Shown here in pieces: positions 1 through 8,127 of a stretch of 64,000 bases of DNA; position 1 is the first letter of the stretch, and every line of letters begins with the position of its first letter. The stretch is from Pseudomonas sp. PD9R (GTDB lineage Bacteria > Pseudomonadota > Gammaproteobacteria > Pseudomonadales > Pseudomonadaceae): positions 1 to 64,000 of the forward strand of contig NZ_JAHTMR010000001.1 in NCBI RefSeq assembly GCF_019200975.1, read 5' to 3'. A program made the translations under genes and the position numbers. The notes under the pieces are model-generated. The model was not told where the DNA came from and made no database searches. It worked only from the letters and a program-made list of their open reading frames with translations.

Positions 1-1
1 G

Positions 2-1747
2 GTCACGGCTTATCAGCGTGACAGTGCCGGGCGTCTACTGGTCAAGACCTTGCCCGACGGGGTCAAGGTCGACTACCGCTACGACAGTCTGGGCCGCCTG
101 GTCAGCGTCGCCGACGGCCAGGAGCATCCGCTGGAGTTCGAGTACGACGCCCATGACCGGCTGATCACCGAGCATCAGGGCTGGGGCACGCTGCGTTATG
201 GCTACGACGCTTGCGGCCAGCTCAAGCACCTGCGTCTGCCGGACAACAGCCGACTCGATTATCACCGCGCGCAAGGCGGGGCGTTGACTGCCATCGACCT
301 GAATGGCACACGGCTCACCCACCATCAGTTTGAACATGGCCGTGAGCGCCAGCGCCAACAAGGCCTGCTGTCCAGCGAATACGCCTACGACGATCAGGGC
401 CGTTTACAGGCCCATGCCGTCCGCCAACAGCAACGTCCGCTGTACCGCCGCGATTATGCCTACAGCGCCAACGGCAACCTCCTGCAGATATCCGACAGCC
501 GGCACGGTCAACGCCGTTACCAATACGACCCGCTCGACCGCCTGACCCACGTGCGCCACGCCCGTGATCAGGATGCAGAAAACTTCAGCCACGACCCGAC
601 CGGCAACCTGCTGATCCACGACCGCCCCGGCCCGTGGCACCTCAAGGGCAACCGTCTGCGGCGCCACGGCGACCGCCGTTACGACTACGACGCCTACGGC
701 AACCTGAGCCGCGAACGCCGCGGCCACGCCATCACCGACTACCGCTACGACAGCCAGCACCGCCTGATCGGCATTGCCCTACCCGACGGTCGCCAAGCGT
801 CCTACCGCTACGACGCCTTCGGCCGACGCATCAGTAAAACCGTCGACAACCAGACCACCACCTTCTTCTGGCAAGGCGACCAACTCGTCGCCGAAAGCAG
901 CCACGCGCACTACCGCAGCTATGTCTACGACCCCGGCAGCTTCCGCCCGCTGGCCCTGCTCGATGGCCAAGGCCCCAAAAAGGCCTGCCCGTTCTACTAC
1001 CAACTCGACCACCTCGGCACCCCGCAGGAACTCACCGACTACGGCGGCGAAATCGTCTGGTCGGCCCAATACACGGCCTACGGCAAACTCAGCCAACTGA
1101 AGCACGGCGGCGGTGAAACCCTCGAACAACCGCTGCGCTTTCAGGGCCAATACTTCGACGCCGAAAGCGGCCTGCACTACAACCGGCATCGCTATTACCA
1201 CCCGGACACCGGGCGTTATCTGACGCCGGATCCGGTGAAGCTGGCGGGTGGGTTGAATGCCTACCGGTACACGCCGAACCCGACGGGGTGGGTGGATCCA
1301 TTGGGGTTGAGTGGGAACTGTCCGGGGGCGAATAAGCCGGGTTGTTTGGTGCCGGAAACTGTAGTCGGGACTAAAGTTAATGATGGCGGGCCCAGTGTTC
1401 CAACGCCGAAATCACGTCCTCAAGATTTTGGTAGTGAAGAGAAGCTCGCTAGGCATTACGAAAAACATGGCACTGAATTTGGTGTTATGAGCAAAGAAGA
1501 GTATTTAGTTATAGCCCGAGATGTAGTGAATAACGGCACCCGTGTGGATTATGAATACAAGGGTGAGATTCGAGGAGGGTATCTACAGTTGATCGGGAAC
1601 AATAGAAGGGGGGAGGCAAAGTTCGCATTCGTGGGTACTAACAATAGCCAGGAGATCACGACTTTACATACCAAAAGCGGGAAAGACTTCTGGAGGACAA
1701 TTAATGGTGACAGTCAAGATAAGGTAGTGAAGCCTGCGCATGACTAA
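2..1747 (+). CDS. Rhs/YD-repeat polymorphic toxin, C-terminal part (5' end outside window)
   Basis: The reading frame is open from base 2, so the N-terminus lies upstream of the window. The visible part is a run of YD repeats (for example YRYDSLGRL, YEYDAHDRL, YRYDAFGRR), then the Rhs core ending RYLTPDPVKLAGGLNAY and PTGWVDPLGLSG near base 1310. After this DPLGL boundary, about 145 residues form a variable tip with lower GC and different codon use, the usual place for a polymorphic toxin. The tip has a RHYEKHGTEFG stretch followed by EEYLVIARD, a pattern seen in several small RNase-type toxins (BECR fold); that assignment is weak. Rhs proteins build a shell that encloses the tip and usually leave by type VI secretion; no secretion gene is visible here. 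The next gene overlaps by 8 bases and is the likely immunity gene. Confidence 0.88.
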   Translation, partial: VTAYQRDSAGRLLVKTLPDGVKVDYRYDSLGRLVSVADGQEHPLEFEYDAHDRLITEHQGWGTLRYGYDACGQLKHLRLPDNSRLDYHRAQGGALTAIDLNGTRLTHHQFEHGRERQRQQGLLSSEYAYDDQGRLQAHAVRQQQRPLYRRDYAYSANGNLLQISDSRHGQRRYQYDPLDRLTHVRHARDQDAENFSHDPTGNLLIHDRPGPWHLKGNRLRRHGDRRYDYDAYGNLSRERRGHAITDYRYDSQHRLIGIALPDGRQASYRYDAFGRRISKTVDNQTTTFFWQGDQLVAESSHAHYRSYVYDPGSFRPLALLDGQGPKKACPFYYQLDHLGTPQELTDYGGEIVWSAQYTAYGKLSQLKHGGGETLEQPLRFQGQYFDAESGLHYNRHRYYHPDTGRYLTPDPVKLAGGLNAYRYTPNPTGWVDPLGLSGNCPGANKPGCLVPETVVGTKVNDGGPSVPTPKSRPQDFGSEEKLARHYEKHGTEFGVMSKEEYLVIARDVVNNGTRVDYEYKGEIRGGYLQLIGNNRRGEAKFAFVGTNNSQEITTLHTKSGKDFWRTINGDSQDKVVKPAHD

Positions 1748-2114
1748 AACATATGAGGCACTAGTAGTCGAAATCGACGAAGTCGTCGAAGACGTGATGG
1801 TATTGCTGGTCGAGGGGGTACTTGTTAAGTGCTTTGCGAGCTACTGCCCCTCAAAAATCAAGGTAGGAAAACAGTACAACGTTGAGTTTGAAATGGTGTT
1901 GCCAGAAGCCAATTTTTTGGTACCGGCACATGGTACTGATGCAAAGATTGAGATGACCGGAAACGGTCTTTCTTGTGTGATTTCTGGATATTTGGATGGC
2001 GATGTTTTCCACTCCTTTGTCGACTTTATGGATCAAGGAATTCACTACGAATATCCTCAGTTTAATAAGAGGTACGTAGAGGTTGCCGTGGAGAGGATTG
2101 ATGTTTCGTTCTGA
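1740..2114 (+). CDS. candidate immunity protein for the upstream Rhs toxin tip
   Basis: A 124-residue acidic protein whose ATG lies inside the last codons of the rhs gene (8-base overlap), so the two are probably translationally coupled. I do not recognise the family. It has no signal peptide or membrane segment, which suits a cytoplasmic antitoxin-like partner. Base composition is AT-richer than the flanking core genes and matches the toxin tip, so both were probably acquired together. The immunity role is inferred only from position, size, composition and overlap; it could also be an unrelated small gene. Confidence 0.7.
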   Translation: MTKTYEALVVEIDEVVEDVMVLLVEGVLVKCFASYCPSKIKVGKQYNVEFEMVLPEANFLVPAHGTDAKIEMTGNGLSCVISGYLDGDVFHSFVDFMDQGIHYEYPQFNKRYVEVAVERIDVSF

Positions 2115-2150
2115 ACAGGTGTTCGTCTGTTCGTGCCTCTTTGCGCGCAG

Positions 2151-3941
2151 TCAGCGCTGCCCCATCAGCCAAGCCCCTTCCGGCTGTTGCACCGCCAAAC
2201 TATCAATCACATGCACGCTATACCCCTGCACATTCTTCGCATGATGTTTGGCCTGCGACGCCATTTCCGCCAACAGACTCGCATCGAGTTGTCCACAGGC
2301 CTCTGGATGCAAATGCACCACGCCGATAGACAGCGACAGCAACGGAAATTCCTGGCGTACGCCCTGGCGATTGGGGGCGATGAAGCAGCCGGCTTCGAGG
2401 TGTTCGCTGCGATAGAAGCGGCGGCATTGGCTTTGGAAGTCGTCCAGTAACTGATTCAACCGTTTGCGCCAGTCTTCGGGGCCGAGTACCAGCAGGAAAT
2501 CATCGCCGCCGATGTGGCCGACGAAGTCGCGGGACGGGTCGACGCGGTCGTTCAGGCATTGCGCCAGGCAGAGTAGGACTTCGTCGCCGCGGCCGTAGCC
2601 GTAGATGTCGTTGAAGGGTTTGAAGCTGTCGATGTCGACGTAGCAGATCACCGATTCCCTTTGCTGTTGCAGCAGCCGCGTGAGGCATTGCTGGATCGGC
2701 ACGTTGCCCGGCAGCAGGGTCAAGGGGTTGGCATAGCGGGCTTGCTGGATTTTCAGTTCGGTAATCAGTTTGAGCACGTCGATCACACGGCCCAGTCCCA
2801 GATAGCTACCGTTGAGGGTAATGATGAAATCTTCTTCGATGCGTTGTCGGGCGCGACTGGTGATCAGGCGGCTGACCTGTTGCAGCGATTGGCTTATCTC
2901 GACGGCGAGGAAGTCATCGTTCATCAGGCGGCTGATGGGTTTGCGTGCAAACAGGTCAGTGGCAAACGGCTTGAGCAGGACGTCGGAGAGCGAATGCCTG
3001 TGGACGATGCCACACGGCTGGCCTTGCTCATCCAGCACTGCTAACGAGTTCAGGTTGGCTTGGCGGCGAAAGGCTTCGAGCACCGTGGCGGTGGGTGTAT
3101 GGCGGGCCACGGCGGGTTGGTCGTTGAGCAAAGCGCTGAGGTCGCTGGCTTCGTCGTTCAGCGCCACGGCGGCGCTGTCGTGACGAGGCATCAGGGCGCG
3201 GGCATCCCGGGGTGGATGTTCCTGCGGTCGACAAAGCAAATAGCCCTGCACCAGGTCGACGCCCATCTCGGTCAATACCGCGAGTTCTTCCGGCAACTCG
3301 ATGCCTTCGGCGATCACTTGCGCCCGCGAGGCCTTGGCGATTTGCAGGATTGAGCCGACGAATTCGCGTTTGAGCGCATCCTGGTGGATGCCGTCGATGA
3401 AATGTCGATCGATCTTCACGTAGTCGGGCCGCAACTCGGACCACAGCCTCAAACTCGAATAGCCCGCACCCAGGTCATCCAGTGCAATGGAAAAACCCAT
3501 CGCCCGGTAGTGGTGCAACGCCGTTTGCAATAACTGGAAGTCGTCGGTCGGGGTCTGTTCGGTCAGCTCGATGACCACCTGACTCGGCGGGATACCGAAA
3601 TCCTGCAGCAATTGCAGGGTTCGGCCAGGCTGGTGCGCGGCTTCGAGCAAGGATTCCGGGGACACGTTGAGGAACAGCTTGCCGGGCAGTTGCTGTTCAT
3701 TGAAGCGTCGGCAGGCGCTTTCACGGCAGGCGATTTCCAGCTCACTCAAGCGCCCGGCCTGGCGGGCAACGGCAAACAGTGCAAGGGGGGAGTGAAGAGG
3801 GCTGTTGGACGGGCCGCGACTGAGGGCTTCGTAGCCGAGAATTCGTCGTTGAGAGAGGCAAATGATCGGCTGGAACAGGCTGTGCAAACCGCTTTGAGTC
3901 AGGATTGAACCCAAGGCACTCAGCTGTTCGGTTGTGGTCAT
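2151..3941 (-). CDS. EAL - CBS pair - GGDEF c-di-GMP signalling protein
   Basis: 596 residues in an unusual order: an N-terminal EAL phosphodiesterase domain (about 20-245), a CBS pair (about 265-385) and a C-terminal GGDEF domain (about 410-570). The EAL domain looks catalytically complete: EALSRGP near residue 38, NVSPESL, ELTEQ, DDLGAGYSSL, KIDRHFI, AEGIE and QGYLLCRP are present. The GGDEF signature reads GGDDF near residue 478, a variant, and no RxxD inhibitory site is seen five residues before it. The protein may therefore be mainly a phosphodiesterase with a regulatory GGDEF domain, or bifunctional. CBS pairs often bind adenine nucleotides or divalent ions, so it may link c-di-GMP to energy state. 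No transmembrane segment is seen. Transcribed alone; the prc terminator lies just upstream of its start. Confidence 0.9.
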   Translation of the reverse strand: MTTTEQLSALGSILTQSGLHSLFQPIICLSQRRILGYEALSRGPSNSPLHSPLALFAVARQAGRLSELEIACRESACRRFNEQQLPGKLFLNVSPESLLEAAHQPGRTLQLLQDFGIPPSQVVIELTEQTPTDDFQLLQTALHHYRAMGFSIALDDLGAGYSSLRLWSELRPDYVKIDRHFIDGIHQDALKREFVGSILQIAKASRAQVIAEGIELPEELAVLTEMGVDLVQGYLLCRPQEHPPRDARALMPRHDSAAVALNDEASDLSALLNDQPAVARHTPTATVLEAFRRQANLNSLAVLDEQGQPCGIVHRHSLSDVLLKPFATDLFARKPISRLMNDDFLAVEISQSLQQVSRLITSRARQRIEEDFIITLNGSYLGLGRVIDVLKLITELKIQQARYANPLTLLPGNVPIQQCLTRLLQQQRESVICYVDIDSFKPFNDIYGYGRGDEVLLCLAQCLNDRVDPSRDFVGHIGGDDFLLVLGPEDWRKRLNQLLDDFQSQCRRFYRSEHLEAGCFIAPNRQGVRQEFPLLSLSIGVVHLHPEACGQLDASLLAEMASQAKHHAKNVQGYSVHVIDSLAVQQPEGAWLMGQR

Positions 3942-3956
3942 GGCGATCTCTGGCGA

Positions 3957-4010
3957 TAAAAAAAGGACTGGGCGGGCTCTTGGTAAGAGAGCACGCTCAG
4001 TCCTCTATTT
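3957..4010 (-). terminator. intrinsic terminator of prc
   Basis: Read leftwards, a long imperfect hairpin (arms at about 3964-3980 and 3988-4004, outer stem AGGACTG/CAGTCCT) is followed by seven U residues. It lies about 80 bases past the prc stop and just before the EAL gene start, separating the two units. Confidence 0.85.
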
Positions 4011-4086
4011 CACGACAGAATGATGACTATTTGATGACGCTCCGGTGCGCGTCAGCATTAAATTGCCATCACTTGCTTGAAAAGCC

Positions 4087-6168
4087 TCAGTGCTTGGCCA
4101 CCGCCGTGTTGAGCTTGAGGTAGTCCAGCAAAATGCGCCCGGTTTCGCTCAGGTAGGCATCGTCTTCTGGCTTGGTCTTGTCCGGCTCGGCCGCGATGGC
4201 GTCTTCGTCTTCTTTCTTCAACTCTTTGAGCGGCTCTTCGCCTTTGGCCTTACGACGGATGTTTTCCATCACCAGTTGCTTGGCTTCGATATCAGCGTGT
4301 TGCGCACGACGCTCGGCTTCATTGAGGCTGACGGTTTTTTCCGCCATCAGTTTCTGCGCCAGGGCCAGCTTGTCGCGGATAAATACGAACTCCGCGTCCT
4401 TGGCGGTCCGCACGTCATGCTCGGATTTGAGCTGCGTGATGTACGGCTTGAACGGGTCGACCGCAGGTTTGATCGCCGCCTTGATGGTGTCCCACGGCAT
4501 GGCCTCCGGCAGTGCGCTTTCGCCGATTTCCTTGGTGTCGATGATCGACGGGTAATCGATGTCCGGCAGTACGCCCTGATGCTGTGTGCTCTGGCCGGAG
4601 ACCCGGTAGAACTTGGCCAGGGTCAGTTTCAATTCGCCATGGTTCAGCGGCTGGATGGTCTGCACGGTGCCTTTACCGAAGGTCTGGCCGCCGATGATCA
4701 GTGCGCGGTGGTAGTCCTGCATGGCGCCGGCAAAAATCTCCGAAGCCGAGGCGGACAAACGGTTGACCAGCAACGCCATAGGGCCTTTGTAGAAGGCACC
4801 CGGGTTTTCATCTTCCAGGACATCGACGCGGCCATCGGCATTGCGCACGAGTACGGTCGGACCTTTGTCGATGAACAGACTGGTCAATTCGGTGGCTTCC
4901 TGCAGGGAACCGCCGCCGTTGTTACGCAGGTCGATGACCACGCCGTCAACCTTGTCTTTCTGTAGTTCGGTCAGCAGCTTCTTGACGTCGCGAGTGGTGC
5001 TCTTGTAATCCGGATCGCCAGCACGGAAAGCCTTGAAGTCGAGATAGAAGGCCGGGATCTCGATGATGCCGAGCTTGTAGTCCTTGCCATCCTGCTTGAG
5101 GTTGAGGACTGACTTCTTCACGGCCTGATCTTCAAGCTTCACCGCTTCGCGGGTGATCGGCACGATCTTGCTGGTCTGGTCGTTCGGCGCATTGCTGGCC
5201 GGGATCACTTCCAGGCGCACCACGGTGCCTTTCGGACCGCGGATCAACTTGACCACTTCATCCAGGCGCCAGCCCACTACGTCGACCATCTCTTTGTTGC
5301 CTTGGGCAACGCCGATGATCTTGTCGGCCGGGGCGACCAGTTTGGTCTTGTCGGCCGGGCCTGCTGGAACCAGGCGCACGACTTTCACTTGATCGTTATC
5401 GCTCTGCAACACGGCGCCGATGCCCTCCAGGGACAGGCTCATGTTGATGTCGAAGTTTTCCGCGTTATCCGGCGACAGATAGTTGGTGTGCGGGTCGTAG
5501 GACATGGCGAAGGTGTTGATGTACGCCTGGAAGATGTCTTCGGCGCGGGTCTGGTCCAGACGGGCCAATTGATTTTTGTAACGCTTGGTCAGGGTTTCCT
5601 GGATCTGTTTGGAATCCTTGCCGGCGATCTTCATCCGCAGCACTTCGTCCTTGACGCGTTTGCGCCACAGGTCGTCCAGCTCTGCGGTGGATTTGAGCCA
5701 AGGAGCGTCCTTGCGATCGATCAGCAAGGTTTCCTTGGAGGTGAAGTCGATCTTGTCGACGCCTTTGTCCAGCTCGGCAAGGGCAAAGTCCAGACGCGCT
5801 TTGACGCGGTCCAGGTAGCGCTTGTAGATGGTGAAGCCGGCGTTGAGGTCGCCGCTTTTGAGGAAGTCGTCGAACTGGGTCTTCCACTTGTCGAATTCGG
5901 CAATGTCGCTGGCCATGAAGTAGCTGCGCGACGGATCCAGCAGCTTGAGGTAGCTGTCGTAGATGATCGCCGAGCGCGCGTCATCGAGCGGCGGCTTGCT
6001 GTAGTGGTGGCGCTTGAGCAACTCAACGACGTTCAGACTGGCGATGACTTCGTCACGATCAGGTTGAAGCTTGTCCCAGCTATTGGCTGCGAATGAATTG
6101 CTCGACATCGGCAATAAGCCGATACCGATGAATAGGGCGAGGGCGGTGCTGGGGAACAAACGCTTCAT
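4087..6168 (-). CDS. prc: tail-specific periplasmic protease Prc (S41)
   Basis: Carboxy-terminal processing protease that degrades periplasmic and membrane-linked proteins; the Pseudomonas homologue AlgO/Prc can act on anti-sigma factor MucA in alginate control. The chosen start gives a clear signal peptide (MKRLFPSTALALFIGIG...FA) and a 693-residue product; an in-frame ATG at 6201 would add 11 residues before it. Domain order: N-terminal helical domain, a PDZ domain at about 245-330, the S41 protease core with SASASE (Ser near 474) and FGKGTVQ (Lys near 499), then a charged C-terminal DUF3340-type region. The Ser-Lys spacing of 25 matches E. coli Prc. Followed by its own terminator. The Shine-Dalgarno match is weak for both starts. 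Confidence 0.95.
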   Translation of the reverse strand: MKRLFPSTALALFIGIGLLPMSSNSFAANSWDKLQPDRDEVIASLNVVELLKRHHYSKPPLDDARSAIIYDSYLKLLDPSRSYFMASDIAEFDKWKTQFDDFLKSGDLNAGFTIYKRYLDRVKARLDFALAELDKGVDKIDFTSKETLLIDRKDAPWLKSTAELDDLWRKRVKDEVLRMKIAGKDSKQIQETLTKRYKNQLARLDQTRAEDIFQAYINTFAMSYDPHTNYLSPDNAENFDINMSLSLEGIGAVLQSDNDQVKVVRLVPAGPADKTKLVAPADKIIGVAQGNKEMVDVVGWRLDEVVKLIRGPKGTVVRLEVIPASNAPNDQTSKIVPITREAVKLEDQAVKKSVLNLKQDGKDYKLGIIEIPAFYLDFKAFRAGDPDYKSTTRDVKKLLTELQKDKVDGVVIDLRNNGGGSLQEATELTSLFIDKGPTVLVRNADGRVDVLEDENPGAFYKGPMALLVNRLSASASEIFAGAMQDYHRALIIGGQTFGKGTVQTIQPLNHGELKLTLAKFYRVSGQSTQHQGVLPDIDYPSIIDTKEIGESALPEAMPWDTIKAAIKPAVDPFKPYITQLKSEHDVRTAKDAEFVFIRDKLALAQKLMAEKTVSLNEAERRAQHADIEAKQLVMENIRRKAKGEEPLKELKKEDEDAIAAEPDKTKPEDDAYLSETGRILLDYLKLNTAVAKH

Positions 6169-6251
6169 GTTGATTCGACGCGGGGACAATTGATAACGCA
6201 TATTAGGCCGTCTTTGAAGTCGCCGGTTCCACAAGGGCCGGTCGCATAATG

Positions 6252-6281
6252 CAAAAAGCCCGGCGCTACAGCTTCGGGCTC
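6252..6281 (-). terminator. terminator-like hairpin upstream of prc, read leftwards
   Basis: On the minus strand AGCCCG...CGGGCT (arms 6275-6280 and 6257-6262) is followed by TTTTT. No minus-strand gene precedes it. It could end an antisense transcript from the quinone reductase gene or be part of a leader ahead of prc. Confidence 0.5.
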
Positions 6282-6306
6282 AGTCCAGACTCACTATGGA
6301 GGCACT

Positions 6307-7269
6307 GTGAAGGCATTGCAAGGCGTTGACGGTCAAGTGGAGTGGCTAGAAGAGCCGAGTCCTACATGTGATGTAGGGCAAGTTCGCATTCGAGTGGCGG
6401 CAGCGGGTCTCAATCGCGCCGATTTATTACAGAAGGCAGGCCTGTATCCTCCACCGCCGGGGGCCAGTCAGGTGCTGGGTCTTGAGTGTTCAGGCGTGAT
6501 CAGCGAGGTCGGCCCAGGGTCGTCCTGGCAGCTGGGCGATCGGGTTTGCGCCTTGCTGGCCGGGGGCGGGATGGCCGAAGAGGTGGTTGTCGACGGACGG
6601 CACGTGCTGCCGGTTCCCGACGAAATGTCGTTGGCCGAAGCAGCAGCCTTGCCCGAAGTGTATGCGACTGTCTGGTTGAATTTGTTTCAACTCGCTGCGC
6701 TCAAACCGGGTGAGAAAGTTCTGCTGCACGCCGGAGCAAGTGGAATTGGTTCAGCCGCCATTCAGCTATGCAAAGCGTTCGGTAACCCGTGCTGGGTCAG
6801 CGTTGGGTCCGCCGAGCGTCTGGCCTATTGCGAAGCCCTCGGTGCGCAAGGTGGCGTGGTGCGCACCTCCGATCTGGAGAGCTTGAGCGACCTGGGACCG
6901 TTCAACGTCATTCTCGACCCGGTGGGCGGCAACTACGCAACGCTGAACCTGAAGTTACTGGCGGCTGATGGCCGTTGGGTGCTGATTGGTCTGATGGGTG
7001 GCCGCGAGGCGAAGCTTGATCTGGCGCAGGTGCTGGCCAAACGTGTGCAACTGCTGGGTTCGACCCTGCGTAGCCGCAGCGATCAGTTCAAGGCGGATCT
7101 GTTCAGCGATCTGAGCCAACATGTCTGGCCGTTGTTTGCCGAAGGGCGCTTGAGCCCGCAACTGGCCAGGGCTTTCCCGATCAAGGACGCTGAAGCGGCG
7201 TTTGCGGCGTTGGCGAGTAACAAGGTGGCGGGGAAATTGGTGTTGGTGATTGATGAAAGCCTGACCTGA
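6307..7269 (+). CDS. NAD(P)H-dependent quinone oxidoreductase, zinc-independent MDR family
   Basis: 320 residues, GTG start after TATGGAGG. It belongs to the medium-chain dehydrogenase/reductase superfamily, quinone oxidoreductase (PIG3/QOR-like) branch. Visible: the N-terminal GroES-like domain with NRADLLQKAGLYPPPPG and GLECSGVI, and a Rossmann segment LLHAGASGIGSAAIQL (about 140-155) for NADPH. The cysteine ligands of zinc alcohol dehydrogenases are missing, as expected for this branch. Likely a cytosolic one- or two-electron quinone/enone reductase. Divergent from prc, single-gene unit, followed by a REP doublet. Confidence 0.9.
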   Translation: MKALQGVDGQVEWLEEPSPTCDVGQVRIRVAAAGLNRADLLQKAGLYPPPPGASQVLGLECSGVISEVGPGSSWQLGDRVCALLAGGGMAEEVVVDGRHVLPVPDEMSLAEAAALPEVYATVWLNLFQLAALKPGEKVLLHAGASGIGSAAIQLCKAFGNPCWVSVGSAERLAYCEALGAQGGVVRTSDLESLSDLGPFNVILDPVGGNYATLNLKLLAADGRWVLIGLMGGREAKLDLAQVLAKRVQLLGSTLRSRSDQFKADLFSDLSQHVWPLFAEGRLSPQLARAFPIKDAEAAFAALASNKVAGKLVLVIDESLT

Positions 7270-7289
7270 TACCGGGGTGGCTTTGAACA

Positions 7290-7358
7290 GATCGCAGCCT
7301 GCGGCAGCTCCTACATGGAAATGGTCCCTGTAGGAGCTGACGCAGGTTGCGATTTTTT
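7290..7358. repeat. REP doublet, family A (GCAGCCTGCGGCAGCTCCTAC)
   Basis: Two inverted REP copies facing each other between convergent genes; the right copy is degenerate (GACGCAGGTTGCGAT). It probably also ends transcription. Confidence 0.85.
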
Positions 7359-7362
7359 GCTT

Positions 7363-8016
7363 TTATTTCCAGATATGGATTGGCCAGCCGGCTTTTTCGG
7401 CCTGCTCCAGCAACACCGGGTCGGGATTCACCACATGCGGGAAATCCACCTTCAGCAACAACGGCAAATCGTTACGCGAATCGGAGTAGAAACTCGCGCC
7501 CTCAAGATTTTCTTCTTCGGCGTCCAGCCACTCCAGCAACCGAATGATCTTGCCTTCGCGGTAGGTCAGGGTGCCGACGGTGTTGCCCGTATAAACCCCA
7601 TGAGCTACTTCCAGTTCGATCCCGAGAATCTCGTCGATGCCCAGGCGCTCGGCAATCGGGCCGACCAGGTGCGTGCCTGACGCCGAGATCACCAGAATCC
7701 GGTCGCCGGCCTTGCGGTGGGCGGCGATGGCTTTGGTGGCGTCGCTGAAGATGATCGGTTCGATGAAGTCTTCCACCCACGGGCCGACAAGGTGTTCGAC
7801 CTCTTCTGGTGTGCGGCCAATCATCGGCTCCAGGCTGAAGGTCATGTAATCCTCCATGCGCAATTTTCCGTGACTGTAGGCGTCCATCAATTCGTTGTTT
7901 TTGCGCATGAACGACTCGGGATCGACCCAGCCCAGGCGACCCATTTGCTCGCTCCAGAGGGTGGCGCAATCGCCGTGGATCAAGGTTTCGTCCAGATCAA
8001 AAATTGCCAGGGCCAT
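7363..8016 (-). CDS. HAD-IB family phosphatase
   Basis: 217 residues. HAD motif I is FDLDETLIHGD at the N-terminus (nucleophile Asp6, acid/base Asp8), motif II is the Ser in VISASGTHL, and motif IV is YSDSRNDLPLL. The subclass IB cap domain lies between motifs I and II. This subgroup (phosphoserine-phosphatase-like, some members being histidinol-phosphatases) removes phosphate from small metabolites; the exact substrate cannot be read from the sequence. Cytosolic, no signal peptide. Its stop lies right against the REP doublet shared with the convergent quinone reductase gene. Confidence 0.87.
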   Translation of the reverse strand: MALAIFDLDETLIHGDCATLWSEQMGRLGWVDPESFMRKNNELMDAYSHGKLRMEDYMTFSLEPMIGRTPEEVEHLVGPWVEDFIEPIIFSDATKAIAAHRKAGDRILVISASGTHLVGPIAERLGIDEILGIELEVAHGVYTGNTVGTLTYREGKIIRLLEWLDAEEENLEGASFYSDSRNDLPLLLKVDFPHVVNPDPVLLEQAEKAGWPIHIWK

Positions 8017-8033
8017 CGGGTTCTCTCTGAGAA

Positions 8034-8125
8034 CAGCTGCAAGCTTCGAGCTTCAAGCTGCAAGAAGTGGATTTAGTGGTCGGCAGTCTACAACTTGAAG
8101 CTTATAGCTTGAAACTTGCAGCTGC
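8034..8125. repeat. inverted repeat of the CTGCAAGCTT type
   Basis: Two arms built from the CAAGCTT/GAAGCTT alphabet face each other: about 8034-8064 (CAGCTGCAAGCTTCGAGCTT) and 8091-8124. It fills the gap between the ABC ATPase stop and the HAD gene start. Unlike the other REPs in the window, it belongs to a separate palindromic family. Confidence 0.75.
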
Positions 8126-8127
8126 TC

